A stretch of 64,000 nt of DNA. Origin: Actinomycetota bacterium. Lineage in GTDB: Bacteria > Actinomycetota > Geothermincolia > Geothermincolales > RBG-13-55-18. The stretch is taken from positions 62,001 to 126,000 of the forward strand of contig JACIXD010000005.1 in NCBI GenBank assembly GCA_014360645.1, written 5' to 3'. Shown here piece after piece: positions 29,848 through 38,246 of this stretch (the stretch's first letter is position 1; every line of letters begins with the position of its first letter). Below the pieces are notes generated by a model. That model was not told where the DNA came from. It did not search any database and was given only the letters and a program-made list of their open reading frames with translations. The translations under genes were made by a program, and so were the position numbers.

Positions 29848-30117
29848 AGGCCGAAGAGCGCCCGCCGAGACAACGGCGCATAGGTCATCGGAGACACGCC
29901 GTTCCTCAGGGCTGGGCAAAGGCCAAACATTGCGCCCCCGGCATTCCTCGACAAGGGCGTGGCAGCGGACGCCCTCATCGTCAGGCCGAAGAGCGCCCGC
30001 CGAGACAACGGCGCACCGGTCGTCGGCGAGAGGACACGCCCTCGAGTCAGGTGAAGATGAAACATTGCGCCCCCGGCATTCCGCGACAAGGGCGCGGCAG
30101 CGGACGCCCCCTCTTCT
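29848..30117. repeat. Diverged tandem repeat, 2 x 135 bp
   Basis: Two units start at 29848 and 29983. They share AGGCCGAAGAGCGCCCGCC near the start and AAACATTGCGCCCCCGGCAT near the end, with a more divergent middle. The differences show an old duplication. On the minus strand the unit stays open as 45 codons with an NAGGAMF motif, but there is no ribosome site, so I do not call a gene. Confidence 0.7.
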
Positions 30118-30139
30118 TCGCGTGTCCGACGACGCGCTT

Positions 30140-30168
30140 TTGAAAACCAGCCCTCGAGGTAGTAGAGT
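30140..30168 (+). promoter_or_regulatory. Possible promoter of the small membrane protein gene
   Basis: TTGAAA (30140-30145) and TAGAGT (30163-30168) are 17 bases apart. They match the consensus at five and four positions. The predicted start lies about 75 bases before the TTG start codon. Confidence 0.35.
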
Positions 30169-30248
30169 AGGGGGTGATCCCATGGCGGATTATGGTAAAT
30201 TATGCTAGTCAGGTGGTCTTGCCGCGTGGCGGTGTTGAGGGAGGAACG

Positions 30249-30677
30249 TTGCTGGCCTGGGTGATGATCCTCGGTATGGTCTCGGTGGTCAACGTGACCC
30301 TGGTGGGGGCCACCGCCTCCCTGGCCGGGAGCATACCGGACAGCTCTTTTCTGGTCATCCTCTCGCGCTACCTGAAGCGAAGAACCGAGCCTCCCCAGGC
30401 CCTGCTATATCCGGTGGAGGCGGCCTCCCGGCTCGAGCGCATGCGCCGCAGGGTGTCCGTTGCCGCCGGAGGGATGGCCGCGATCGCGGTAGGGATTTCC
30501 CTGTGGGCGCTGGCCGCGGGATGGGGCCCGGTAGCGGCGGCAGCGGTGACCCTCTGGGTGACGGCCGCCAACGCCGCCTTTCTCGCCGTGCCCCTCGGTG
30601 TCTGGAGGAGGAGGGCGGCGAGGATGCCGGAGGAGGCCGTGGAGGAGGCCGCGAATAAGGCGCAGCGGGCCGGTTGA
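30249..30677 (+). CDS. Small membrane protein of unknown function
   Basis: About 142 residues. TTG at 30249 is chosen because AGGGAGG lies six bases upstream. One hydrophobic segment covers the first 25 residues. A second long hydrophobic region (about residues 70-120), probably two helices, ends in a basic stretch (VWRRRAARMPEE). No family is recognised. Confidence 0.6.
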   Translation: MLAWVMILGMVSVVNVTLVGATASLAGSIPDSSFLVILSRYLKRRTEPPQALLYPVEAASRLERMRRRVSVAAGGMAAIAVGISLWALAAGWGPVAAAAVTLWVTAANAAFLAVPLGVWRRRAARMPEEAVEEAANKAQRAG

Positions 30678-30875
30678 TCCGGAAACCGGGAACGGGAAGA
30701 CACGGCGAGAGGGACGCCGCCAAGGCCCTCGCCCGCCGGTCAGCCCTGCCGTTCTTCCCCTTGCGTCCTGCCCGCCATGACCCCCAGGATCTCCAAGAGG
30801 CGCGAAAGGTTCAGGGTGGCACCGTGCCCCGCCTTCCCCCGGAGGCGCCCGCCGCCGGGTTGGGTTAGAATTGAG

Positions 30876-31667
30876 ATGCCGCCGTTGACGGCGGGAACGG
30901 AGCTGGAAGCGGAGGCCGGATTGCTGGACGGAGAATATCTAGAGGCCCAGAGGCTCTCCCTGCGCATCGCCGCGGAACTGGGGCCGCCGCTGTTCTATGC
31001 CGAGAGGCGCGAGGAAGTGGAGAGGTCCCGGGAGAGCTTCGGGCAAGATCCCCTGGTGGGCGCGGCCCTCGCCATCGTGGAGGACAGGGGCGACATCCTG
31101 GGGCACGGCCTGTCCCACGTGCGTAAGGTAGCGGTGGACGCGGGGGCGCTGGTGCTCATAGACATGGACAGGGGGGCGGGGGAGGAGCGCATCAACAGAG
31201 CCGTTCTCCTGGCCCATTTGGCGGGAGTGCTGCACGACATCAGGCGCGAACAGCCGGAACACGCCCAGCGGGGGGCGGAGGAGGCGGAGAGGATTCTGGG
31301 CGGTTTCGACCTGGCGGCGGGAGAGCGCACGGCGATCGTGCAGGCCATCCGCAACCACGAGGCCTTCAAGCCCGCCACGCCCCTGGAGGACGCCTCCCTG
31401 CAGATACTCTCGGACGCCCTCTACGACGCGGACAAGTTCCGCTGGGGCCCCGACAACTTTACGGAGACGGTGTGGATGATGGCGGCGCCCCACCGCATAC
31501 CCCTCGCCCTCCTCCTCGAACACTTCGAGACCAGCATGCGAGGGATAGCGAGGATCAGCGAGACCTTCCGCACCCCCACGGGGCGCCTCTACGGGCCGGA
31601 TTTCATCGCCCGGGGCCTGCGCATCGGGGAGAGGCTGTACGGAGAACTCACCGGAAAGACGATATAG
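30876..31667 (+). CDS. HD-domain phosphohydrolase-like protein
   Basis: About 263 residues. The metal-dependent HD pattern is visible: HGLSHVRKV, then LAHLAGVLHDIRREQPEHAQRG and AIRNHEA, with a later SDALYDADKFRWGPDNF. The substrate is unknown. The start is uncertain: ATG 30876 has only a weak ribosome site, although TAGAAT at 30866-30871 could give a leaderless transcript. An ATG at 30777 adds a basic low-complexity stretch. The gene ends 74 bases before a MoxR gene. Confidence 0.7.
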   Translation: MPPLTAGTELEAEAGLLDGEYLEAQRLSLRIAAELGPPLFYAERREEVERSRESFGQDPLVGAALAIVEDRGDILGHGLSHVRKVAVDAGALVLIDMDRGAGEERINRAVLLAHLAGVLHDIRREQPEHAQRGAEEAERILGGFDLAAGERTAIVQAIRNHEAFKPATPLEDASLQILSDALYDADKFRWGPDNFTETVWMMAAPHRIPLALLLEHFETSMRGIARISETFRTPTGRLYGPDFIARGLRIGERLYGELTGKTI

Positions 31668-31741
31668 ATGGGGAGAGAGGAAGGCGGTGCCGCCCCGGAA
31701 CGGCCGGGAGCCGCGCGGGGGGCGGGGAAGGGATGAGGTAG

Positions 31742-32656
31742 ATGTTCGCGGCTGTAGACGAGGTAAGACAGAGGCTGGCGGAGCAGAAGTACATCTGCAG
31801 CAAGGAGATCGCCACCGCGGTTTTCCTGGCGGAGAAGCTGGGCAAGCCCATCCTGGTGGAGGGCCCGGCGGGGGTGGGCAAGACGGACCTGGGGAAGGTC
31901 ACCGCTGCTGCCCTGGGGCGCGAGTTCATCCGCCTGCAGTGTTACGAGGGGCTGGATGAGGCGAAATCCCTCTACGAGTGGGAGTATTCCAAGCAGCTCC
32001 TCTACACCCAGATCCTCAAGGACGTGCTGGCGGAGGAGCTGGCGGGGGCCCGGAACCTCGCCGAGGCGGTGGAGCGAGTCGCCCGCCAGGACGAGGTGTT
32101 CTTCTCGAGGAAGTTCATCGTGCCCCGGCCGCTGCTGCGGGCCATAACCAGCGAGGAGCCGGCGCTCCTGCTCATAGACGAGGTAGACAAATCGGACCCG
32201 GAGTTCGAGGCTTTCCTGCTGGAGATGCTCTCCGATTTCCAGGTGAGCATCCCGGAGCTGGGGACCATAAGCGCCCGCCATATACCCATGGTCGTGCTCA
32301 CCAGCAACAACGCGCGCGAACTCAGCGACGCCCTCAAGAGGCGCTGCCTGCACCTCTACATCGATTTCCCCGACCGGGAGCAGGAACTGGAGATCGTGCG
32401 CCTGAAGGTGCCGGGGATAAGCGAGAGCCTGGCCTCCCAGGTGGTGGAGGTGGTGCAACGCCTGCGCAAGCTGGATATAAAGAAGACCCCCGGCATCAGC
32501 GAGACCCTGGACTGGGCGCGCGCCCTGGTGGTCCTCAACGCCGATTCCCTGGACCAGGACCTCATCCGGGACACCCTGAACATCGTCCTCAAGTACGAGA
32601 AGGACATCCAGAAGGCAAAGGAAAACCTGCGTCAGCTCGCGAGCGGAGCGGCCTGA
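31742..32656 (+). CDS. MoxR family AAA ATPase, CoxD-like
   Basis: A 304-residue ATPase with Walker A VEGPAGVGKTDLGKV, Walker B LLLIDEVDKSDPEFEAFLLE and the sensor VVLTSNNARELSDALKRRC. This differs from the MoxR at 18625 and matches the CoxD/NorQ-type subgroup that pairs with VWA proteins such as CoxE. CoxD/CoxE remodel or insert metal into carbon monoxide dehydrogenase in aerobic bacteria, but no such enzyme is encoded in this window. Confidence 0.85.
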   Translation: MFAAVDEVRQRLAEQKYICSKEIATAVFLAEKLGKPILVEGPAGVGKTDLGKVTAAALGREFIRLQCYEGLDEAKSLYEWEYSKQLLYTQILKDVLAEELAGARNLAEAVERVARQDEVFFSRKFIVPRPLLRAITSEEPALLLIDEVDKSDPEFEAFLLEMLSDFQVSIPELGTISARHIPMVVLTSNNARELSDALKRRCLHLYIDFPDREQELEIVRLKVPGISESLASQVVEVVQRLRKLDIKKTPGISETLDWARALVVLNADSLDQDLIRDTLNIVLKYEKDIQKAKENLRQLASGAA

Positions 32657-32831
32657 GCGGAGAGGTCGCTTCGGTGGCGGACGGCGCCGCCTTGCTGCGG
32701 CGGACAAGGACAGGGATCCTCGCAAGAGACGCCCGAGGTGATTCCCGGCACGCCGGCGCGGATGCGGGAGCCCGGGAAACGGGGCCTGGAGCGCAGGCGG
32801 TCTTCCGTCCGCCCCGCGGGGGGATCCTTCC

Positions 32832-33048
32832 GGGATCGGAGGAAGGATTGGAAGAAAGGGTAGTGGAGTTCGTCAACGCCCTGCGGGGCCGCGGGGTCTC
32901 CGTCTCCACCGCCGGGGTTTGCGCAGGATAGGCCGTCTCCCGGCATTTACGAGAGGACGGCCTAGGGGATCGGAGGAAGGATTGGAAGAAAGGGTAGTGG
33001 AGTTCGTCAACGCCCTGCGGGGCCGCGGGGTCTCCGTCTCCACCGCCG
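32832..33048. repeat. 83-bp direct repeat flanking a hairpin, at the 5' end of the VWA gene
   Basis: Bases 32832-32914 recur identically at 32966-33048, an offset of 134. The 51-base spacer contains the inverted repeat AGGCCGTC (32930-32937) and GACGGCCT (32956-32963). The repeated unit carries the ribosome site, TTG start and first 22 codons of the VWA gene. Copy 1 therefore encodes a 27-residue abortive peptide (32848-32931). Confidence 0.85.
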
Positions 33049-34361
33049 AGAGCATCGATGCCCTGGGGGCCATGGCGGCGGTGGGCCTGGGTGACCCCGA
33101 GACCTTCAAGGCGGCACTGAAGGCGGCCACGGTGAAGCGCCAGCGTGACGCCCCCATCTTCGATGAGCTCTTCCCCCTCTATTTCTACGGGCTGGAGAGC
33201 GCCGGGGATGCCGAGAGCCTGGAGGAGGACCTGCAGGAGCGCCTGGAGGAGGCCATGCGGGCCTTCGGGCAGGGGCGCGAACTCAACCCCATGCTGCAGC
33301 TGGTGCTCACGGGCAGGGGCGGGGAATGGGAGTCCTTCATCCGCATGGCCGCGGGGGAGGTGGGGACGGCCCAGCTGGCCACGCGCATGCAGGTGGGCAT
33401 GTATACACGACGGATCTTCGAGGCCATGGATTGGCAGGACATGGAAGATCAGCTTCACGAGCTGCTGGAACATCTGCGCGAGGAGGGGTGGTCCGAGGAA
33501 GACCTGCAGCGTCTGGAGGAAGCCTTCGAGGCGAACCGCGACGCCCTCCGCAAGCAGGTGCGGCGCTACGTGGAGAGGGAACAGGCGCGCAACGCCGAGC
33601 GGGCTCCGGGCACGGAGCGCCTTGAGAGGCTCATGGGCCGCCCCCTGGCCGGTCTTGACGAGTACGAATTGCAGCAGATGCGCAAGGCGGTGGATGTGCT
33701 GGCGCGCAAGCTGCGCAACCGCATAAACCTGCGCGAGAAGCGCACCAAGAGGGGGAAGGTGGACATCAAGGCCACCCTGCGCCGCAACATGCAGCACGGA
33801 GGGGTGCCCTTCGAGCTGCGACTGAGGCGCAGGCGCGTGGAGAAGGCGGAGCTCATGGTGCTGTGCGACATCTCCTCGTCGGTGGCCAGGGTGAGCCAGT
33901 TCATGCTGCAGTTCGTGTACACCATCCAGGACTGCCTGGCCAAGGTGCGCAGCTTCGTCTTCGTGGACGACCTGGGGGAGGTGACGGAGTTCTTCCGCGA
34001 CGAGGACATCCTCAAGGGGGTACGGCGCGCTCTCACCGAGGCCGGCATCACCTATAACGCCCGCAGCGACTTCGGTGAGGTGTTCCGCCTCTTCTGCGAG
34101 CGCCACCTGCAGGATGTGGGCTACCGCACCTATATCCTGGTCATAGGGGACGCCCGTAACAACTACAACGATCCCGGCCTGCGCTATCTGGAGCGCATCC
34201 GCGACCGGGCCAAGGGCATCATCTGGCTCAACCCCGAGACCCGACCATTCTGGGATACCGGGGACAGCGTGATGGGGGAATACCTGCCCTACTGCAGGGA
34301 GGCGCGGGTGTGCCGCACCCTCAAGGACCTCGAGGAGGCCATCGGGTCGCTGCTGCTCTGA
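32982..34361 (+). CDS. VWA-domain protein, CoxE-like
   Basis: About 459 residues. A long charged helical N-terminal half is followed by a von Willebrand A domain whose MIDAS motif is LCDISSSVARVSQ. CoxE-type proteins act with CoxD-type MoxR ATPases, and the pair is adjacent here. TTG at 32982 has GGAGGAAGG directly upstream. An upstream ATG at 32919 has no ribosome site and reads through the duplication spacer. Confidence 0.8.
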   Translation: MEERVVEFVNALRGRGVSVSTAESIDALGAMAAVGLGDPETFKAALKAATVKRQRDAPIFDELFPLYFYGLESAGDAESLEEDLQERLEEAMRAFGQGRELNPMLQLVLTGRGGEWESFIRMAAGEVGTAQLATRMQVGMYTRRIFEAMDWQDMEDQLHELLEHLREEGWSEEDLQRLEEAFEANRDALRKQVRRYVEREQARNAERAPGTERLERLMGRPLAGLDEYELQQMRKAVDVLARKLRNRINLREKRTKRGKVDIKATLRRNMQHGGVPFELRLRRRRVEKAELMVLCDISSSVARVSQFMLQFVYTIQDCLAKVRSFVFVDDLGEVTEFFRDEDILKGVRRALTEAGITYNARSDFGEVFRLFCERHLQDVGYRTYILVIGDARNNYNDPGLRYLERIRDRAKGIIWLNPETRPFWDTGDSVMGEYLPYCREARVCRTLKDLEEAIGSLLL

Positions 34362-34582
34362 GAGGGCAGCGCCGGGCTTAACCCCTGATCGTTGCCGCGA
34401 CCACGATCATCTCCCGGTCGGGAAAGGGTGCGTCCCGTAGGGGGCGTTTATGATCGAGGAAGCGGTATCATGATATCTTTATCAGAAAGCAGGCGGAGCG
34501 GCGCTGCGCTGAGCGCCGTGCGGGATGGCGCTCGGCTCCTCCACAAGAGGTGCTGACTCGCCTGGTACGGATGGAGGTGAAG

Positions 34583-35527
34583 ATGGCCGGGGAAGCAGTT
34601 GACGTGGTGGTGGTGGGAGGAGGCCCCGCGGGGCTCACAGCGGGGTTGTACCTCGCCCGCGCTCGCATGGATGTGCTGCTGGTGGAAAAGCAGGCGCCGG
34701 GAGGGGCACCGGCGCTCACGGAGAGGATAGAGAACTACCCCGGTTTCCCGGAGGGGATATCCGGCTTCGAGCTCGTGGAGCGCATGCGCCGCCAGGCGGA
34801 GGGCTTCGGGCTGCGCATCAGTTCGTTCAACCCCCTGGAAGGGCTGGAGGACGGCGGCGAGGTGAAGAAGGTGCGCACCGCCGAGGAGGAGCTGTCCGCC
34901 CACGCGGTGATCCTGGCCATGGGGATGAGGCCCGCCAAGCTGGGGGTTCCGGGAGAGGAGGAGCTCCACGGCCGTGGCGTATCCTACTGCGCCACCTGCG
35001 ATGGGGCCTTCTTCAAGGACAGGGTGGTGGCGGTGGTGGGAGGCGGAAACTCGGCGGTGGAGGAAGCGCTGTTCCTCACTCGCTTCGCGCGCAAGGTGAT
35101 CATCGTGCACCGCCGCGACCGCCTGCGCGCCGGGGGGGTGCTGGAGGAGCGCGCTCTCTCCGATCCCAAGATGGAGTTTGCTTGGAAGAAAACGGTAAAG
35201 GAGATCAAGGGCCGGGAACGCGTCACCGGCCTGGTGCTCGCGGACGTGGAGGGAGGTCCGGATACCGAGCTGGAGGTAGACGGCGTCTTCCTTTACGTGG
35301 GGAACATCCCCAACACCGAGGAAGTGAGGGGAACGGTGGAGCTGGACGAGAGGGGCTTCATCAGGACCGACGCCGACTTGCAGACCAGCATCCCGGGAGT
35401 CTTCGCGGCCGGAGACGTGCGCTCCGGCGCCGTGTGGCAGGTGGCGGCGGCGGTGGGAGACGGCGTGCGGGCGGCGCTGCGGGCGCAGTTTCACGTGGAG
35501 AACCTGAAGGGGACGGCCTATATATAG
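34583..35527 (+). CDS. trxB: Thioredoxin reductase
   Basis: An NAD(P)H- and FAD-dependent disulfide reductase of about 314 residues. The FAD Rossmann motif is VVVGGGPAGLTAGLYLARA, the redox cysteines are in CATCD, and the second nucleotide site is VAVVGGGNSAVEEAL. The end has FAAGDVRSGAVWQVA. GGAGGTGAAG immediately precedes the ATG chosen. The NADPH-site HRRDRLRA is present. A thioredoxin gene follows 140 bases later. Confidence 0.92.
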   Translation: MAGEAVDVVVVGGGPAGLTAGLYLARARMDVLLVEKQAPGGAPALTERIENYPGFPEGISGFELVERMRRQAEGFGLRISSFNPLEGLEDGGEVKKVRTAEEELSAHAVILAMGMRPAKLGVPGEEELHGRGVSYCATCDGAFFKDRVVAVVGGGNSAVEEALFLTRFARKVIIVHRRDRLRAGGVLEERALSDPKMEFAWKKTVKEIKGRERVTGLVLADVEGGPDTELEVDGVFLYVGNIPNTEEVRGTVELDERGFIRTDADLQTSIPGVFAAGDVRSGAVWQVAAAVGDGVRAALRAQFHVENLKGTAYI

Positions 35528-35668
35528 CACGAGAAAGAGGGAGAACGCGTCCGCGGTCTGGGGAGGGCGGGGCGCGGCATGATCCGGATTAGGAGGCGCC
35601 GTGGCGCGATGGTGTAAAATACTCCCTGTAGCGGCGGAGGGCGGGGCATAATCCAGGACGAAAGCGAG

Positions 35669-36004
35669 GTGAGAGAGTTGGCGGGCAAGGTGATAGAGCT
35701 CAACGACGGCAACTTCGAGCAGGAGGTCCTCAAGAGCGATCTTCCCACCCTGGTGGATTTCTGGGCGCCCTGGTGCGGACCCTGCCAGATGATGGGTCCG
35801 GTGATAGAGGAAGCGGCGGCGGAATGGGAAGGCAAGATCAAGGTCTGCAAGCTCAACGTGGACGAGTCCATGCAGGTGGCGCGCAGGTATGAGATCCAGT
35901 CCATTCCGACGATGATCCTCTTCCAGAAGGGGGAGCCCGCGAAGAAGATCGTGGGAGCCCGTCCCAAGAAGGCCTTCGAGGAAGAGTTCCAGGCCTGGCT
36001 CTGA
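35669..36004 (+). CDS. trxA: Thioredoxin
   Basis: A 108-111 residue thioredoxin with the WCGPC active site in VDFWAPWCGPCQMMGP and the cis-proline in IQSIPTMILF. It is the likely partner of the reductase upstream. GTG at 35669 or TTG at 35678 may be the start; GAGGTG lies before the TTG. TAAAAT at 35615-35620 is a possible -10 box without a clear -35. Confidence 0.93.
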   Translation: MRELAGKVIELNDGNFEQEVLKSDLPTLVDFWAPWCGPCQMMGPVIEEAAAEWEGKIKVCKLNVDESMQVARRYEIQSIPTMILFQKGEPAKKIVGARPKKAFEEEFQAWL

Positions 36005-36035
36005 GCCGCGCGATCCGGACAAAGGGGTCTCGCAG

Positions 36036-36467
36036 ATGAAGATAGCGGTGGTGGACGGGATGGGGGGCTCCATCGGGCACCAGATCATCCTGGGCCTGAG
36101 GAAACATCTCCCTGAGGACACGGAGATCATCGCCCTGGGGGCGAACGCCATCGCCACCGGTAACATGATGAAGGCGAGGGCTAACCGCGGCGCCACGGGC
36201 GAGAACGCGGTACGGGTGTGCATTAACGAGGCGGACGTGATCATGGGAAGCCTTTCCATAATCATGCCCAATGCCATGATGGGAGAGCTGACGCCGGAGA
36301 TGGCCACGGCCATCTCCTCGGCGCCCGGCCGCAAGATCTTGCTCCCCCTCACCAATCCTCGCATTGAGGTCATGGGGACGAGCGAGACGCCACTGCCCAA
36401 ACTCATAGAGGAGGCGGTGGAGATGGTGAGGGAGATGTGCATGAAGGAAGGAGGCGGCGATGTGTGA
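36036..36467 (+). CDS. DUF3842 family protein
   Basis: A 143-residue protein with an N-terminal nucleotide-binding-like turn (IAVVDGMGGSIGHQIILGLR). Later segments are NEADVIMGSLSIIMPNAMMGE and LLPLTNPRIEVMG. This pattern is DUF3842, found in anaerobes near CooT-like genes; the function is not known. It overlaps the cooT-like gene by eight bases. Confidence 0.8.
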   Translation: MKIAVVDGMGGSIGHQIILGLRKHLPEDTEIIALGANAIATGNMMKARANRGATGENAVRVCINEADVIMGSLSIIMPNAMMGELTPEMATAISSAPGRKILLPLTNPRIEVMGTSETPLPKLIEEAVEMVREMCMKEGGGDV

Positions 36468-36663
36468 GGCCGCGGTCTTCTTTGACCGGGAAGGCAAGCT
36501 GGAAAAAGTGATGGATGACGTGGTGGAGATGAGGCCCGAGGAGGGTAAGCTCCTCCTGGTGGACGTGTTCGGAGAGCAGAAGCTGGTCTCGGCGAGGATA
36601 AGCCGGGTCGACCTCATGGACCACCAGGTCATCCTGCGCGAGGTCGCGGGCCGAGAGCCCTGA
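36460..36663 (+). CDS. CooT family nickel-binding protein
   Basis: A 67-residue protein beginning MCEAAVFF, with the family core RPEEGKLLLVDVFGEQKLV and VDLMDHQVIL. CooT from Rhodospirillum rubrum binds nickel through Cys2 for carbon monoxide dehydrogenase maturation; many homologues stand alone as here. It overlaps the DUF3842 gene. The last 24 codons lie in a tandem duplication. Confidence 0.85.
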   Translation: MCEAAVFFDREGKLEKVMDDVVEMRPEEGKLLLVDVFGEQKLVSARISRVDLMDHQVILREVAGREP

Positions 36664-36945
36664 GCGTCCGGGGCCTGCAGGATACCGGGGGCATCGCCGC
36701 CGGCCCCACCCCGCTTTCGCCTCGGCGAGGATAAGCCGGGTCGACCTCATGGACCACCAGGTCATCCTGCGCGAGGTCGCGGGCCGAGAGCCCTGAGCGT
36801 CCGGGGCCTGCAGGATACCGGGGGCATCGCCGCCGGCCCCACCCCGCTTTCGCCTCGGCGAGGATAAGCCGGGTCGACCTCATGGACCACCAGGTCATCC
36901 TGCGCGAGGTCGCGGGCCGAGAGCCCTGAGCGTCCGGGGCCTGCA
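36588..36945. repeat. 133-bp tandem repeat, 2.7 copies, at the 3' end of cooT
   Basis: CTCGGCGAGGATAAGCCGGG begins at 36588, 36721 and 36854, with no difference seen over 358 bases. Each copy includes the last codons and stop of the CooT-like gene plus about 60 bases beyond. Later copies are out of frame and lack a start, so they are non-coding gene-end duplicates. Confidence 0.9.
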
Positions 36946-37050
36946 TCCATAAGACCTGGGTGGGCGCGGTTAAGCGCGGCCATGGCGGGGGTGGCCACAG
37001 CGTCCGGCGGGACCAGGACGGATTTTAGGGAAGGCGGCGGAAGGCGACGC

Positions 37051-38034
37051 CTATCTCGCGGCGGCGCCCGCAGTCCGGGCTCCCGGAAGGTCCAGCTCCC
37101 ACTTGCCGCAGCGCCCGCCCCAGCGCGCCAGCACGTCTCCCTCCACCATGATCTTCACGATTTCGCAGTTGTTGGAGCAGCCCTTGCAGTTGAAGCTGGA
37201 GGTGCGGTACTCGATCTCCGTGACCCGGAACCCTTTGAAGCAGGTGGCTGTGGGGTTGAGGTCGCGGGCCAGCAGGGCGGCCCCGATGGCCCCCATCACC
37301 GCGAAGTGCTCGGGCACCACCACCTCCATGCCCAGGGCCTCCTCGAAAGCCCTCTTCATGCCCACGTTGGCGGCCACCCCGCCCTGGAAGACCACCGGCG
37401 CCTCCACACTCTTGCCCTTGGCCAGGTTGTTTAGGAAGTTGCGCACCAGGGCCTCGCAGAGCCCGAGGATGATGCTGTCTACCGGGTGGCCCACCTGCTG
37501 CTTGTGGATCATGTCCGACTCCGCGAACACCGAGCAGCGCCCCGCGATCTGCACTCCCGTCTCCGCACGCAGGGCGTAGGCGCCGAACTCCTCGATGGGG
37601 ATGTTGAGGCGCGCCGCCTGGTGGTCCAGGAAAGAGCCGGTTCCCGCCGCGCACACCGTGTTCATGGCGAAATCGACCACGATGCCGTCCTGGAGGATGA
37701 TGATCTTGGAGTCCTGCCCGCCGATTTCCAGCACCGTGCGAACGTCGGGCACCACGTGCAGGGCGGCCACGGCGTGGGCGGTGATCTCGTTCTTCACGAT
37801 GTCCGCTCCCACGATCACCCCGCTGAGGTGGCGGGCGCTTCCGGTGGTCCCCGCCCCCAGCACCTCCACGCCGGCCGGGAGCTGGGCACCCAGCTGACGC
37901 AGGCCTTCCTGCACGGCGCTGATGGGCTGACCCTTGGTGCGCAGGTACACGGAGGCCGCGACCTCGCCGCTCTCCTCCAGGAACACCAGGTTGGTGCTCA
38001 CCGAACCAACATCCACGCCCAGATAACCTCTCAA
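37051..38034 (-). CDS. 2-hydroxyacyl-CoA dehydratase activase (BcrAD/BadF/HgdC family)
   Basis: An ATP-dependent [4Fe-4S] activator that injects an electron into 2-hydroxyacyl-CoA dehydratases or benzoyl-CoA reductase-type enzymes. The ASKHA ATPase fold shows GVDVGSVSTNLVFLE, GAGTTGSA, EIGGQDSKII, CAAGTGSFLDHQA and GRCSVFAESDM. The C-terminus adds a cysteine cluster (CKGCSNNCE, GRCGKWE) seen in one subgroup. The start is TTG with CAGGAGGAAGCC before it. The dehydratase subunits lie 2 kb away on the same strand. Confidence 0.9.
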   Translation of the reverse strand: MRGYLGVDVGSVSTNLVFLEESGEVAASVYLRTKGQPISAVQEGLRQLGAQLPAGVEVLGAGTTGSARHLSGVIVGADIVKNEITAHAVAALHVVPDVRTVLEIGGQDSKIIILQDGIVVDFAMNTVCAAGTGSFLDHQAARLNIPIEEFGAYALRAETGVQIAGRCSVFAESDMIHKQQVGHPVDSIILGLCEALVRNFLNNLAKGKSVEAPVVFQGGVAANVGMKRAFEEALGMEVVVPEHFAVMGAIGAALLARDLNPTATCFKGFRVTEIEYRTSSFNCKGCSNNCEIVKIMVEGDVLARWGGRCGKWELDLPGARTAGAAAR

Positions 38035-38246
38035 GGCTTCCTCCTGTCACGCACTGCCGATGGCCTCGCGGTACCAATACATTCTATTTCCCCCCGTAGC
38101 GGAGGGCAAACGCGAGCATCTGGAACATCCGGAAGATCGCCCTCTTCACGCCGTGAAAACCGCCTGGTCTTGTCGGGAGGACAGGAGAGTGGATCACCCT
38201 GGAGCTGCTCTCGGCCCTCGCCCGCGGGGAGAGGGAGTTTTCGCGC

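Noticed and set aside
29841-30089. 82-codon minus frame over the 135-bp repeat
   Set aside because: No ribosome site and no family match; openness follows from a repeat length divisible by three.
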